The notes under the pieces: generated by a model
Seen by the model: the letters and a program-made list of their open reading frames with translations, nothing else
Told to the model about the DNA's origin: nothing
The model's database searches: none
From: Paralichthys olivaceus
Lineage: Eukaryota; Chordata; Actinopteri; Pleuronectiformes; Paralichthyidae
Reading direction: 5' to 3'
Assembly: GCF_024713975.1 (NCBI RefSeq)
Contig: NC_091116.1
Location: 6,450,621 to 6,514,620, forward strand
DNA: 64,000 nt
Shown here: one piece after another, positions 1 to 12,989 of the stretch
How the letters are laid out: the number at the start of each line of letters is the position of its first letter
How positions within the stretch are numbered: position 1 is the first letter of the stretch
Position numbers and translations under genes: made by a program

Positions 1-3000
1 AGCAGCTGACCACACGGCTGAGTGCAGAGGACACACAGGAGGGTTAAATAAGACCAGCTGATGTCTTCAGCATCACAAAAAAAGCTTTAAAGAGGGAAAT
101 CGTTGGTTTACACAGGTTTGGGTGACTGCGGCGGGGCATCAGTCGAGCCTGGCTCCTTCTGGTCTGGTAGGTTCGTGGTTGGCTCTGGAATTTGGCCACC
201 CTCTTCTGGCAGGTCTGGGAACAGAAACCTGCAGAGGATTGAAGAACCCATGATGGAAACTGCATATGAGGTTGTTTATATCACATGTAGAATTGCGGTT
301 GATGGTTATTTTTACGGTTTCTGGGGTTTTATAGACAAGTAATTTCCCCAGCTGCTCAAAAAAACCCTAGAGGAAACACTGCTATGTGATTAAAATCATA
401 GCGATACACAAATCTGAGATAAGAGGACATTTAGAAATAAAAGCTGCATTGTATGTTAAGCACCTGACAATCTGGAAGATGCGGTTGAGGTAAGACTTGA
501 TCTCATTGACAGCCTGAGGCAGGAGTCGCCGGTTGGCTCCAACGCCCACGTAGGTCATCCTGTAGACCGCCACCAGGGTCTCCACCAGCCGTCCCAGTGG
601 GTGGAGTGGGGTGTCACAAGCCTGAGAGCGGGAGATATTTTTACAATCCTGAATAATTATAGTGTTTTCAGTGGGAGTGAGGAGCGGTGGGTGGATTCAC
701 CTTGATGAGGTAGAGGCGGATGATGTGATATCTGTCCATAGTAATGGGTCCCACATGCTGCGGGATGACCTCCAGACTCTCCAGGGTTCTACTGTGGCTC
801 CGAGAGAGAATCTCCGGCCTGAGATAAAATGGAAAATTATAATATGATCCAGCTATAATCTAAATATAAAACATTCATGTTTAACCGATCCAAAAACATA
901 CAAATGACAGAGAGAGCGTTACACAAATCGCATCATGTCGCGTGTACCTGTCCTGGATCTGCCACCGGTTGGTGGTGAGGGCCACAGCTATGTTCTCCCA
1001 CGCCTTCCAGTTTTCTCCTTGGCCCGACGTCTCACATCCCAGCTGACTCCAACACTCGACAAACACCGCCTGCCACTTATCCTCCGAGCACACACACAGA
1101 CGGCCGAGCTTCCTGCAAGATCACACACAAAGTATATGATGTATATAATATGGCGAATACGACGTCCACGCTGATGATTTCTGACACTGTTAGCTTACAC
1201 AACATGAGTCTTTTCTTTGTCGGCGTCGAATAGGTGTGGTTTGAAGTAGGAGCCCGTCACCTTGAGGCTGGAGCCCCATTCACCACCAAAGGAGCCCTCC
1301 AGGTAGTCACTGTTTGCCATGGTCAGCACACCCTGAGAAATATCCAAATCAATACATTAAACAACACTGAAATACGTTTCACTGCTAATACTTGAATAAT
1401 ATCTCGGTACAGAGGCCATGTATAACATTTAGGCAGTTAGCCAAAATGAATCACACATCCAAAGGCACATGAGTTGTGATGTTTATAAGTCACCTTTCCA
1501 TTCAGGGTCCAGTCGTCAGAGAACTCCCCCTCATACGTTGTGTCGTCCTCTGACAGAAGGATTCCAGTGCCCTAAAAACAACAAGACTCAGTTCATTCTT
1601 CAAAAATGTCTCTACTGCTTCTCCATCAAAAGCCTTCCTTATATTGTACAAAGTATAAAACAGCTAATATACATATAGTAGCTTTATTTATTTTGAGCTT
1701 AAATAAGAAATCTTCTCAGAAACACTCAATAATATCAATCACTGAAGATCCAACACGACTTGGAGAGTTTTGAAAAAAAACTGCACTGGCATTAAATCAA
1801 AACACACAAGAACTTTCACTCCTGTTTTTCCAATTCATATTTTTTCTTGTATAAATAACTGTGACTTCATTTTAAAGACAGAAGTGCTCACCATCATTTT
1901 ATTATCTTTGAAGGTTCCTTCATAGTACAGGCCAAACTGGGTGACGACCACCCCGGTGCCCTGCCGCAGGTGGTCCTGCCACATGCCCATGTACTTTTCT
2001 CCCCTGACAAGCAAACAAACCAACAGCTCTTAAACACACAAATCAAGAAGAAAATTGCATGGTATTTTGTGCAGGGCTTGTTTTTCTCATGTAAAATTAA
2101 TGCAACAGAAATTAGAAATTGCATACAGTGCAGAACCAGACACGTGCTGAAGTTAGATTGGTGTGTGGAGTGAACGTACTTTGTTATATCGTCAAAGACT
2201 CCGTAGCCTGTCTTCTTGTCCTGCACCCACTGGCCTATGAAGACACTGGGGGAGGACGTGTTAAGCTTGCCGCTGCGCAGCATGCCGTGACCGTGTCGCA
2301 TACCATCCTGGAAGGATCCATCGTAGACCTCACCACTGGCATACCTGCAGGCAGTGATACGATGTGTATTCTGAGCTTTGGAAGCTGAGTGCATATCCAA
2401 CAATTATTTTTCTAAACCACTGTGTTTGTTGTTCCCGTGTCCCTGCCTTATTGTTGCCCTATATGAACAAAACTATTGTCATACACACTGACCTGTACGT
2501 CCCGAGGCCGTGCATCTTCCCATCTTTCCAGTGACCTTGATAGTGATCGTTCTTGTTGAGCGCTTTATTGGGAGCGGTAAATTCTCCAAACCTAAAAATA
2601 CACGAAGGATGAAGAGAACCTTGCTAAACTCAGCTGACTTGTGAAAGAATCAGACATCAGGCTCATTAACAGTGAGTGCACACGATGAGAGATCACAGAG
2701 TGGCTTTGACGGGCAGCGCTCACCCATCTTCCAGTCCGTTCTTGAACTCCCCTGTGTATATTCGCCCATCAGGCCATTTTAACACTCCCCTGAAAAACAT
2801 TACAAAGTTCAGTTGAAATGTACATCGCTATGTGTTTTTAATAAAAGCTCAGTCGGTGTTTGTCTTACCTGCCGTTGGGTTTGCCAGCGAGCCAGCGGCC
2901 TTCGTATGTGGCCTCTTTCAGACGCCCATCCTTATAAAAAGTGTAGGATGCCGTCCTGGAGATAGGAGGCTCCAGCTTTGGCCCCGACCCCGGGCTGACT

Positions 3001-6000
3001 GATGTCTTGTCGTGCGTGGCTCCACTGAGGGCCTGGTCCACCGTCTGGTTGATGGAGCGAAGCCACTTCGCCTGGAAGCAGATGAACGGATACTTTTAAG
3101 ATGTAATTCAGGCTCGTTGAGTTCCCTCGAATGCAAATGTAGTTTTAAGAAGAGCAGAATGTTTTGTCAGTCAGCTGCATTAAAAATGGTTTACCTTCTC
3201 CATGGGAGAGGAGGCCAGCAGGGTGAACGTCTCCTCGGGTGTGATCATCTTCAAACCGTATCTACACACACACACACACACACACATACACAAACACACA
3301 CACACGTAAACACATACATTTAGTTTTCAACATTTATTTCCTCCCAGAATTCTTAAAGGTTTCCTGTGATCCTCAGACATGTTTTAGGTTTTTGACATTA
3401 GGGGACAATCGAGACTCACGTCCCAGTGTTCTCCTCTGGGATGGGCTCCACCCACAGTGTGGCCAGAGGGAAGACGTGATGGGTGGAGAACTGGAGGAGG
3501 GAGGATTAAAAAAAGAGAGCATGGAAGGGGACATTATTCTCACACCACACAAAAGCTTAATCGCTGTGAATAAACATTAAAGTTTGTGAACACAACGAGG
3601 AGGGGAAGTACGTTCCTTCTCTACATGAAGCAAATCTAACACAAATAACACGACTGTAACTGGCAAGTCTGTCATTTCTAACACTAAGTGGGAGGAAAAC
3701 CAATTTGTTCCTCTTGACAGGGAAGAGACGCAGAGTAAAAAAGTATGAGGTCACTTATGAGGTCAATGTGACCTAATCAATGAATCTGTGAGCCTAACTG
3801 TACATCTGTGACTCCCTCCATGCATTCTTAAGATTACGTGTTCACGAAGCAAAAAAAGGTTTGTTAGGTCACAGCGACCGTGACCTTTGACCCTTGCCCA
3901 CCATATTTTAATCAGTTCATCCTTGAGTTCAACGGAACGCTCATTCCAAATTTGAAGAAATTCCCATCAGGTGTTTTTGAGAAATACCTGGTGGTGTTAA
4001 AAATTAGTACTGATTCTGTTCGCACTTATCTTCCAGTCCACCCTTTTATCAATACTGTATACTTTTATAATACAGCAAAATAATAATGTATACTTAGTTA
4101 GAGGCTCTTTTCAGTTTAGTGTTTTTTGCAATAAGTCACACAAAATATATAGTTAAAAATGAAAATACACAGGTTTAAAAACATTGATTACATATTGATA
4201 TTACGATTAAAAAGGTACATTCAGGCAGACATTGATGAAACATCAAGAAATATACCTCTTGTTCATAAGTAACCAAAATGAGACCAGGCTCAGTCATGCA
4301 GGGCAACATGTGTTTCACATGTTTTTCAGGAAGCTGAAAACTATGTGCATGCTTTTAATCACCAACACCCTGAGTCTCTTTCATACAGTCAAAGAGGTTC
4401 ACATCACAAGTCACAAGGGTTTACCAGCTTCTGCAGGAATTCCACTAGACAAACCTGATTTGGTTTTCGAACCATCAGAGTAATACATATTTGAAGAGCC
4501 CTGACAATGACAATCAAACAGTGATAGAACAAGAGAGGATCACGACAGGAATCATAGGACAGAGATATGCAAGACAACCATGGGATGCAGACCAGAAGAA
4601 AAGAGGAGAGGAAACGGAGGACAAACAGGAAGAGAGGGGAAGGAAAGTGCTTTGGAGAAGTGACCAAGAAACTGTTTTATGATTTGAAGGGACATATATT
4701 TTAGAATGGATTTCTTATCCTTTCAAACCGAATGGTCAAACCTCCAATTACACATGAACCAAGGCTTGAACAGTGAACAAAGTGGTAAAGGATTTCTCAA
4801 AAGTTTCTGCGTGTTTTGGATTCCAGTGTTTTTCTTTAAATTCCTGTTTCTTGGTCAAAGCCAGTTCATCCTCCCATGCAGTCTCCTACAGCAGAGCAGG
4901 CAGAGCGTGGAAGCAGAGGCAGGGCTGTGTATCACTGTGCATGTTGTTCACCTCTAAAACATACTATGAACTGTCCCCTTTTAGTTCCTTTAACATAGGT
5001 AAAGTATGACTGAAGCCATGTGATGTTTACGCAGACTGAAATATTCAAACGCATGCCTCCATGCCCGTCCAGTGCATGTTTCTGTACTATTTTCTACTAA
5101 ATTAAACTTGATGTATTTGATGTTTATGGAAGAAATCAAATATGGGGGTCAGTATGTCTTCACATCATGACTTTCTGTTGACTGTTGCTTTTCTTTTCAA
5201 GCCATGATTTGAATAATAACTTTTTGTATCTAATTACACAAAATCGAATAATACTACAGCCATCATTCACTTGACTCTTTGCCTTATTTTGATTTCAAAG
5301 CATTTACAGGCGTGTGTGTGTGTGTGTGTTGAAGTACATTTGTCGTGTGTTTTAATTTGAATCCCCTCCAACAGGGCTGAACCCAATGACACACAGCCCT
5401 GAGCCCTTCATACACACACACAAAAAGAAAAAGACGAGGAAGAATAGTGGGACAGGGGGAGAGTCGGGGTCGCTGTATTGACATTTGCTTCTAACTGCAT
5501 ACTTACAAGATTTTTACAAGGCGCCACGCCCTGACAGCACGAAGGCAAGCACACACAAACGCTTGAAACACACCAGGTTAGAGTGCCTCAAATATGGCGG
5601 CAGTGATAGAGCAAACAGAAGTGAAGAGGTGCATGCGGGGCTGACCTGTGCGTGGACCAAAGCGTCGTTGAAAAGGATGAACCAGTTGACGGAGAACCTC
5701 CCGGCGTTCTGTAGGGTCAGGGCCTTGTTGCTGCTCTCGCAGATCAGCCGACGGTGAGGCTTCCTCAGAGAGTCCTGACAACACAGTGACACCATTCAGC
5801 AACATCACATGACAGCTCGAGTTCTCAATATGGATGCTTCACCGTGATAACGAGGAACACATACTCTCAGTGAGTTTACCGTCATTTTGCCAGGGAAGCT
5901 CTTCCAGAAGTGAAACGTGTACTCAGCGTCTTTTCTTCTTCTCTTCAGCTGGAGGGACAAAGCTTCAAACTTGGAGCAGCTGTCCTGCAGCCTCTGGTAT

Positions 6001-9000
6001 TCATCGGAGCACTGACAACGCACAAAAATGTTTACCATGAAACATATAATGCCGTTTTACAAATAGAGTCAGATTGCGGTTTTACCATAAGGAAGGTTTA
6101 TACACGGAGGACATTTTTAAGGTTATTAGTGTATTTTGTTAAAAACTTTTGATGCTTTAAAGTTTGTACAAATATAGAGAGAATAGGTGACCGTTTGTTT
6201 TAAAGGTTTCAAGCTTCTTCATGATTTCCTAAAAAGACAAAGGGATGTAATTGTTGTTGTGAGTTATTATACAAATTCCCTATCCTATCTGGTACTGATG
6301 ACTAAAATGGAGACAGTGTTTAGTTAAATTAGTTCCACTTGATTGTTTCTTTTTTTAACTATCAAGAAATTATGGGTCCTGTAAAATAAATATCTATGAA
6401 TAAGAACATAAAAACGGATGTGAGTGAAAACAGAGAAATTTAAGGAATAAAACCAAAAAAATAATCATAATATTATCCTAGAAGCGACTTGACATGATAA
6501 ATAATAATCATCATCATTTTCTACCAGGTGTCATTGATAGTACATACACTTTTCAGCCACTCTTCATAATCAGTGTGACATTAAGAAGAAACGTGCAACT
6601 TATGTGTTTCCCTTACCACTTCGAAGCAGGTGGCCAGTTTGAGCAGCAGTCGGCCGTATTCATGAATGTGGTTAATTGGGAGGTAGAAGAGTGCCGACAG
6701 GAGGTCTGCCACGGCGGGGTTCTCCTCGCTGCACTCCGACAGTCGCTGCAGCAGCTCAGGACTCTTCCCAAAGAAATCTCTTTGAAATAAAATGACTATT
6801 TATGAAACATTCGAACCACATTCTGTTTTGTTTCCTATCAAAGTCTGGAACTTGCAGCAAATCATCATGTCCCGTTAAATATTGTTCTTGTGGATTTGTG
6901 TGTACTCACAGCGAGGGCTTGGTCAGGGCCTGAATACCTCCCATCACCTGGAAGTTTCCCAGGGTGCTGCAGTACCTTGACAGGGATAAAGAAAGAAGTG
7001 CAATTCGTATTTTGTATATTCATCTATTGTATTAAACTATTTGTGTTGATCTCAGTGGCGAAGACGTACTCATTATAGGAGTCGAGGAAGATGCCCGCAT
7101 GGTCGAGAATGAGCAGACTTTTGACATCCCGTCCACGGCGCAGGTTGGCTGTGAGGCTGGCGGCGTGCTGCCCGGTCATGTGACACAGGAGGCTGAACTG
7201 ACCTGCAAGAATCTGCAGGAAGCCAAAGGTCACCTGACCAAGGGTGGAGCTCAGCGATTCTGGAGAAGGGCGGGACAGAAATAGAACAAATTCAGCTGAA
7301 GTTAAAGTGTGATGAAGCTTTTTGGACCTCGGTATTTCCCTTTGTGTCACTCTTACCCAGCTCCAGCAGGGGGCGTATTATCTGTGTCTTGATGTTGCAC
7401 AGCTTGCAATAGAACTTCCTCTCGGCTGCGGCCAGCTCATGGAGGCTGGCGATGAAGCCCATCACGTTTCTGTCCGAGAGCGCCACGCATCGTTTGCCCC
7501 CAGCAAACACGCTGCTGACATAGCCCAGCTGCAAAACACATGAAACAGCATAAAGAAAATACATTCATTGAATTTCAGCAGAAGGTATCACAAGGAATTT
7601 GCAACCATAAAACCCCATCAGTTCATTTGTCCTTACATGCATGCAGAAAGGCAGTAGTACAGGCTGCGGGGTGTAGCCCCCTGCCCGCTCCTGCTTCTCC
7701 TCTCCTTCTTCCTGGTGACCCGGCTCCTTGGCCTCACTCTCCTCCTCCGTCTCTTTCGCCTGCTGCCCGCTGTAATAAATGATGGGCTGGATGCAGTCGC
7801 CGTCTGCGAGTAGGAGGGTGTGTTTACTCCCTGCGCTCACATCCCACACCCGGATGCCCTCCGAGAGCTGGACGAGGAGGCACAAAGTTTGGATGTGAAA
7901 AAAACACAAACCTTGAGGTTTGTGTGCGACTGGGCGGTTCCCTCACCTTTGCAAGACGGGGGATGGTGCTGGGGGACTCCATGTGTCCAAGCTGACCAGA
8001 GCTGTTGCTTCCCCATGAAAATACCTGGAAGAGAAACACATTGATGGAGGCATACAAAACATCTGTTCAACAGGTAATATAATGGACGTGTGACTGAAGC
8101 CGTAGACCGACCTGAGACTGAGCGGTGAGGGCGAGGGAATGACCAGCGCCTGCCGCCACCCGCACCACCTCCTTACTGTTCAGACTCTTGATGCACAGCG
8201 GCTTTAATCTGCAAACACACACACATCACACTCCTGTCAGGAAATGAGTAACACATTTTAAAACAGCTTGTAACATCCAGCATTGCGAACATGCTGCATC
8301 CTGCCTGGCCAGGTTGTCCCCGTGTCCCAGCTGTCCGTGCTCGCCGTGGCCCCAGCTCCATACTTCTGTCTGCAGGGTGGGCAGCACCTCCGGGGCCTCG
8401 GGGACCGCAGCTCCCAGCGGGGTGAGGGCGACAGCGCGCATCCTGGGGCGAACAGCTTTTCTCAGCAGCCGCGGGGACACTGGATGCAGAGAAAAAAAGT
8501 TGTCTTCACAGTAAAAATAATATTAGCCTCTTCATAAGCATAAAGAAATCTGCACTAGTCTCTTTAAATATTTTCTTACATTGGCCAATACTACAAAGAC
8601 AAAACAAAGATAACGTATAAGGTGAGACAGAGTTGATGAAATGTGGAGATGTTTTGATGACAAGCCAATAACAAAGTACCTAAACTTGAATGAATGTCTG
8701 GTGCAAAGTCCGGCGCGAATCAATGAATATTATACAAACACAGCAGTGACATTCGGACCAGATCAGCCAGCTGGTGTAAAAGCACATGTTGTCATTCAGC
8801 AAACAAAGGGAAGAAGCCTGCAGGCAGCAGACAGAGCAAACACCGATAAGGCAACGGAGAAAGGAGAGAAACTGACTTGTTTTCTTCTTCAGGGAGAAAT
8901 TACTGATGTATTCACAGTGTTTCAAGTTAATTAATTCATCATAGCATAATATTTTTAGTGCCGTGTTTTGAATATATTATCTGAAGGCAAAAAAGACACA

Positions 9001-12000
9001 CATTATGTGTTTGTAACCATTTTAAGATCCCATTAGAGTTGCTAATCTTTTTAACGTTGGTACATACAAAACAGAGCAGATCTACAAGTACCACCTAACT
9101 CCTCTACATGTCCGCCGACTACTCAAGTTGCAGGATTAATTGGGATGGACAGAATATTATGATGTGACAGTGAAGCTGACCTCTGACTTAATGAAAATAA
9201 AATGTCCACACTTCATAATTGTTTGCAAATTTGTCACAACTAGCACATTTATTCTATAAAACCACTACAGAACCAGATATTGAAATCCAGAGTAAATGAT
9301 CCGAGGCAGGACAGAAATGACTATTATCTAAACGTGTTTATTTCTGTTCGGGGTCACACAGAGGCTCTGAGCTTATTCAATAATGCATCAAACTTCCTAC
9401 CCTTTTTCTGCTCTGTTAAATCAGACTAATGTGTCCTCCACCCTTCATCATCAGAAAAATCCTGCTGCCAGATTATCAATGATGGAGGCTAAAAAAAGAT
9501 CTGCATTCCTCGCACAAAATCGACCATTCAAGTAAGCTAAGTCGGCTCAAACAGCACCTGCTAATGAATGGCATTCACACGGACACAAAGGCACAGTTTG
9601 TTTTACCATTTAGGCAGGAAAGAAAGTCTTTAGTCCATGTAATATTCAAAGCAAAACTAAACATGTTTATAATCCATGAAAAATCCTGAATGCAGGTATT
9701 GACATTGAATGTGTCATTACAATAAAAAAGAAAACGTGGAAAACCCAGATTTTTTAAACCTTCCTTTTGCTTTCTCAAACCAGCTGTATGTGATGTTGCT
9801 CTGGATGACACATACAACGACACTACTGTGCACAAAGCATGCCACAATGAAAAGCCTTTGCAGTGCTCACAAGCATGAACACACACAGACATAGACCTGC
9901 ACACGCGCAAGGCGTACTTACGCAGCAGGGCATAGGAGGATGATAAGAGGTGAACAGCGTATCTACCCTGTGAGAGGAGTCCTGGGAGTGAGAGGCGGCG
10001 CCGCATACTCTCGGCCTCCTCCTCGCGGATGTCTCCTGTGCTGGAGCTCTTCTTGCCCTGCATGGAGTCCTCCTGGCGGACACGCTCTGTGGTATTGTCG
10101 CCGACTCCCGGGGCCGTGCCGGTAAGCCCAGTGGGTGCGCCTGACCGAGACACCCCAGAGGGCAGGTAGTTCATCATCTTTTTGAGGGACAAGGCCTCGT
10201 AGGTGGAGGCGACCCGCTCGCCCACAGCAGAGGCGCAAGAGGCCACCAGGGTGTTGAGTGTGGCGCTCGGGCTGGAGGCGAGGCCCACGGCTGAAGGCTG
10301 GAAGAGAAACAGAAGAATCAAGGACGGAGTTTCAGAGAGGACCACATCTACATAAGTATCTGTGCAGTAAACTCACAAGCAGACTGTGCAGTCCTCCTGT
10401 CTTCGCTTCTGTCTGTGTGTTGTCTGTCAGCTTCTTCAAGTAGTCTTTGACAGCCTGCTCATCTGGATAGAGTGAACTCTTGACCACTGATACAGCACCA
10501 CTGCCGCCTTCAGACTGAGCAGTGGGGTCAGAGTCTGAGCAAGGCAGCACTCCGTTAGCCAATGCTGTTTCCTCTTTCTCCAGGTCCTGGACGGGGGCAG
10601 AGTCAGAGGAGGGGTCAGCACTTGTCTGAGGTGCTGGGGAATCAGAGTGTGAGGTGGATGTATGAGAGGAGAGGACGGGCTCAGATGGAGATGTTTTGAG
10701 TCCGTGGGCGGGCGCCTCCAGCTTCCTCTCATCCTTAGTCAGCTCCGCGCCAGGGGGGCAGTAGTGACCGTCAGAGATGATGACGTGGTCCTCTTTGTCC
10801 GTCATGGTGTACAGCAGCTGGTTACAATGTCTGCATTTGTCCACGGGGGGCCGTTGGACATCCTGAGATCCCAGGCAGCGCACCAGGGCCAGGCTGTGCA
10901 AAGCCCCGCAGGCCACCTGAAGTACATACCTCCCTGCTAAGTGTTCAACCTTTTGTGGTTTCCACACAGGAAAGGTGGCCACATTGAGGCCCAGCTGGCA
11001 ACCGCTGCCCCATGCCCACACCTCCCGCTTGACCGACAGCGCCAGGGTGTGCTGTTCCCCACAGGCCAACTCCAGCACAGGCACCGTCTGCGGGGGAACA
11101 GTGTCCGAGTCCACCAGAGCCACCGGAGTCGGGTTGGGGACGGCACTGAGCCCCGACAGGCCACACTGTCCTGCCCCATTGTCCCCCCACATGTGGACGC
11201 CGCCATCCTCCGTCACTGCCCCGCTGTGGAAACTGCCAGCTGCAACGGCGACCACACGCTGCCCGCTTAGAGCACATTCCTGGGTGGGTCCTCCAGGGAC
11301 TTGACTCTGCTTCCATGGCAGCTCCCCAAAACTGTACACCTGTCCTCCTGAAGTGGAAGGAACAATGAAATCAAAGACGGACATCTCAAGTTTTAGTTTT
11401 TCTCTGGTTCTGGAACACTGATCAAAGTATCAGTATTCAAGATGAATAATGATGAGTGCAGGTGTAACCAGCACTAAGTACTGATTTTCATTACCTTCCA
11501 CCAACAGAACTCCATGTCGTATGCCCAGTGCGACCTGGAGGACAGGCCGGGGTAGAAGCATCCTCTCTGGGGTGACGCTGCAGGAGTAGCCCTTCCAGGT
11601 GTGGAGCAGGCCTCGCTCTCCTCCATCATCGTCCCCGGAGCTGAAAGAATCAAAATCATTTGGAAACATAACGAGTGACTCAGACCACAAAGACATGTCA
11701 GGATTTTAACTTTCAAATAGCAAACAGCACCCAAACCTATTTGTTCAAGATAATCATTTATAAACTAACTATAAATGTATTGGCAGAAATGATTATTTTC
11801 ACTTCTGGTCTATTGAATGACAGAAGTTCTGGAAAAAAGGCAAAACGGACATTTGAATTGTCACATCCAAAATCCAAATATATTCAATTCACCATCAACT
11901 TTACATAAATTGATTTTTGACATTCTGTTTTAACCAAATGACTTAAAATGTGTGCAGGCAGTAATGCCTTCATTGCTCAACAATCTGCTTAAGTGTTATG

Positions 12001-12850
12001 TGGGGCAGAAGAGAAAAAGACCAAATTATAAAACCAACAGATGTGAGGCTGATGCAGATTAAAGACACAGAGGTGTGGGTGGCTGACAAAGTCGAAAAGA
12101 AGCCTGCAGCTTCTCACAATTTGGCCTGAGCTGATGCTTCACCCCCTCCTTCCTCTCTGATCAGCTTTTCCTCCGAACAACAGAGGTTTTGTGGGTGAAA
12201 GCAGAAGCTAGCACAAGTCTATCTGTAGGCGGTGTCACATGGTGATCACATCCAGCCAGAGGAGGTAAACGATCCACTCAGGGAGGATTATGGGGGGACC
12301 GACCTCTTCCTCTGGGATTCCATGAATGGGGTCTGTCACTCCATGTGCACGACACACACGCAGGGCTGCTGTCACTCCTGGATGCACACCTGCAACACAA
12401 TAACACATATTGTTGCAGCAAGCGTAATGGCTGGCAGTGCAAGTGAAGCATGTGTGAGTTATAGGGGGAAAACCTCCGCAACTAATCAGCCAAGGAGGGA
12501 AACAATCAGAATGAAAGCAGCTATGGTTTCATTTATCCTCCGGCAACGAGCTGACGTGCTGTCAGAAATTAGCTTGATTCCACAAAACCTCTTACAAGAG
12601 CTAGAAATAAACATTAATCCTGCTAGCGATCACCGGCTAGTCCTTCCAGCTAACCAAGCTAGCTCAAACCACATGTGTCACCTCTCGGTTTTATTGGAAA
12701 TAAGCTGATTCAAGCCTGTTCGTTCTTACCGGCTGGTGCTTCGCTCCGCTCCCCACACAACACACACGTCCGTCGGCTGTTCGCAGCAGCTCAGTCCCGC
12801 TGGTTACGATGCTCAGCTCCTGGTGTTGACACCAGCTAACGGCGAAGATC
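1..12850 (-). CDS. als2: als2 (alsin), 5'-complete, 3' end off the left edge
   Basis: Alsin is a multidomain guanine-nucleotide exchange factor acting on Rab5 through its VPS9 domain and on Rac1, at endosomes and membrane ruffles. Exons in transcript order are 12730-~12850 (5'UTR), 12304-12389 (ATG at 12323-12321), 11495-11640, 10378-11348, 9922-10297, 8305-8479, 8112-8208, 7947-8024, 7637-7867, 7357-7528, 7070-7259, 6910-6975, 6617-6779, 5880-6011, 5646-5774, 3420-3490, 3195-3261, 2869-3071, 2724-2789, 2493-2591, 2180-2344, 1892-2003, 1494-1571, 1199-1332, 948-1112, 701-818, 464-621 and 114-228. Phases agree at every junction and give about 1,499 codons. The order RCC1-like, DH, PH, MORN and VPS9-flanking region identifies ALS2 rather than ALS2CL, which lacks the RCC1-like part. 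The start exon reads MESQRK, close to the human N-terminus as I recall it. The VPS9 core is outside the window. All introns are GT-AG except the one after 8305-8479, which begins GC. Confidence 0.95.
1199..3071 (-). other. als2: als2 MORN-repeat exons (about residues 1029-1313)
   Basis: Seven short exons encode a run of MORN repeats with the YxGxWxxGxxxGxG pattern. Examples are [68 protein letters not shown] and [14 protein letters not shown]. The following exons (948-1112, 701-818, 464-621, 114-228) carry the conserved linker to the VPS9 domain, including [19 protein letters not shown]. In alsin the MORN region supports Rab5 exchange together with VPS9. Confidence 0.93.
3262..3310. repeat. 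(CA)n microsatellite in an als2 intron
   Basis: An interrupted CA-dinucleotide tract starts immediately beside the acceptor of exon 3195-3261 (minus strand). The tract therefore supplies much of the pyrimidine-rich (TG) sequence before that splice site. Confidence 0.8.
3491..5645. other. als2 intron with a fish dispersed repeat and microsatellite
   Basis: This 2.15-kb intron has no exon-like sequence. It contains a dispersed repeat at about 3,740-4,060, recognisable from its text around tcagttcatccttgag and aatttgaagaaattc, and a short GT microsatellite near 5,310-5,330. The rest shows nothing I can name. Confidence 0.6.
3740..4060. repeat. Dispersed teleost repeat carrying nuclear-receptor-like half sites
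   Basis: The text matches a repeat common in fish genomes, with the phrases aggtcacagcgaccgtga followed by cctttgaccc and then tcagttcatccttgag. It includes several AGGTCA/TGACCT half sites, among them a directly repeated pair, TGACCTTTGACC. The family name is not known to me. Confidence 0.55.
7637..11640 (-). other. als2: als2 RCC1-like domain exons (about residues 7-698)
   Basis: Seven exons encode the RCC1-like region. Blade signatures are visible: [13 protein letters not shown] and [11 protein letters not shown] in the 971-bp exon 10378-11348, [16 protein letters not shown] in 8305-8479 and [14 protein letters not shown] in 7947-8024. The usual partner motifs ([25 protein letters not shown]) are present. 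As in mammalian alsin, the propeller is interrupted by a long, low-complexity Ser/Pro/Glu linker, here roughly residues 270-490. In human alsin this half is linked to intramolecular regulation and localisation. An acidic insert rich in Glu and Lys follows YYSGQQ in exon 7637-7867. Confidence 0.93.
8480..9921. other. als2 intron, no recognised feature
   Basis: A 1.44-kb intron between the exons ending at 8479 and starting at 9922. Open frames here (for example near 8,641-8,934) show no family resemblance and no exon-like borders. Confidence 0.55.
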
Positions 12851-12900
12851 GTCTACGAGGCGGGGAGGTCTGACTCGGGAAAGCGACGCACCAATGAAGG
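12730..12900 (-). promoter_or_regulatory. als2: als2 non-coding first exon and promoter region
   Basis: On the minus strand a good donor ends a non-coding exon at 12730; the exon runs back into GC-richer sequence around 12,740-12,880 compared with the AT-rich neighbourhood. An inverted CCAAT-type box (ATTGG on the minus strand) lies near 12,893. The transcription start is not visible exactly, so the outer limit is approximate. Confidence 0.6.
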
Positions 12901-12989
12901 TCGTTCCTTCCCTCATGTCAGGGATTATAAATCAAAACGTCATCTTTATTTGTATTGAAAAACAAATATAAATAAGAACTGTGATTAAC

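Larger units (their letters stand above)
3195..7528 (-). other. als2: als2 DH/PH exons (about residues 699-1028)
   Basis: Exons 7357-7528, 7070-7259, 6910-6975, 6617-6779 and 5880-6011 encode the helical Dbl-homology region. Recognisable pieces are [14 protein letters not shown], the FLDSYNEY stretch across 7070/6975 and [11 protein letters not shown]. Exons 5646-5774, 3420-3490 and 3195-3261 encode the pleckstrin-homology region, with [19 protein letters not shown] in the first and [17 protein letters not shown] in the last. This module is associated with Rac1 exchange. A 2.15-kb intron (3491-5645) splits the PH domain. Confidence 0.92.

Noticed and set aside
9575-9921. Extension of the als2 frame beyond exon 9922-10297
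   Set aside because: A consensus donor at 9922 and loss of similarity after LLR show it is intron read-through.
12232-12708. 158-codon plus frame over the als2 start exon
   Set aside because: It is antisense to the als2 coding-start exon and its first intron, with no recognisable protein.
1-12850. Assignment as ALS2CL rather than ALS2
   Set aside because: The RCC1-like half is complete here, and ALS2CL lacks it.
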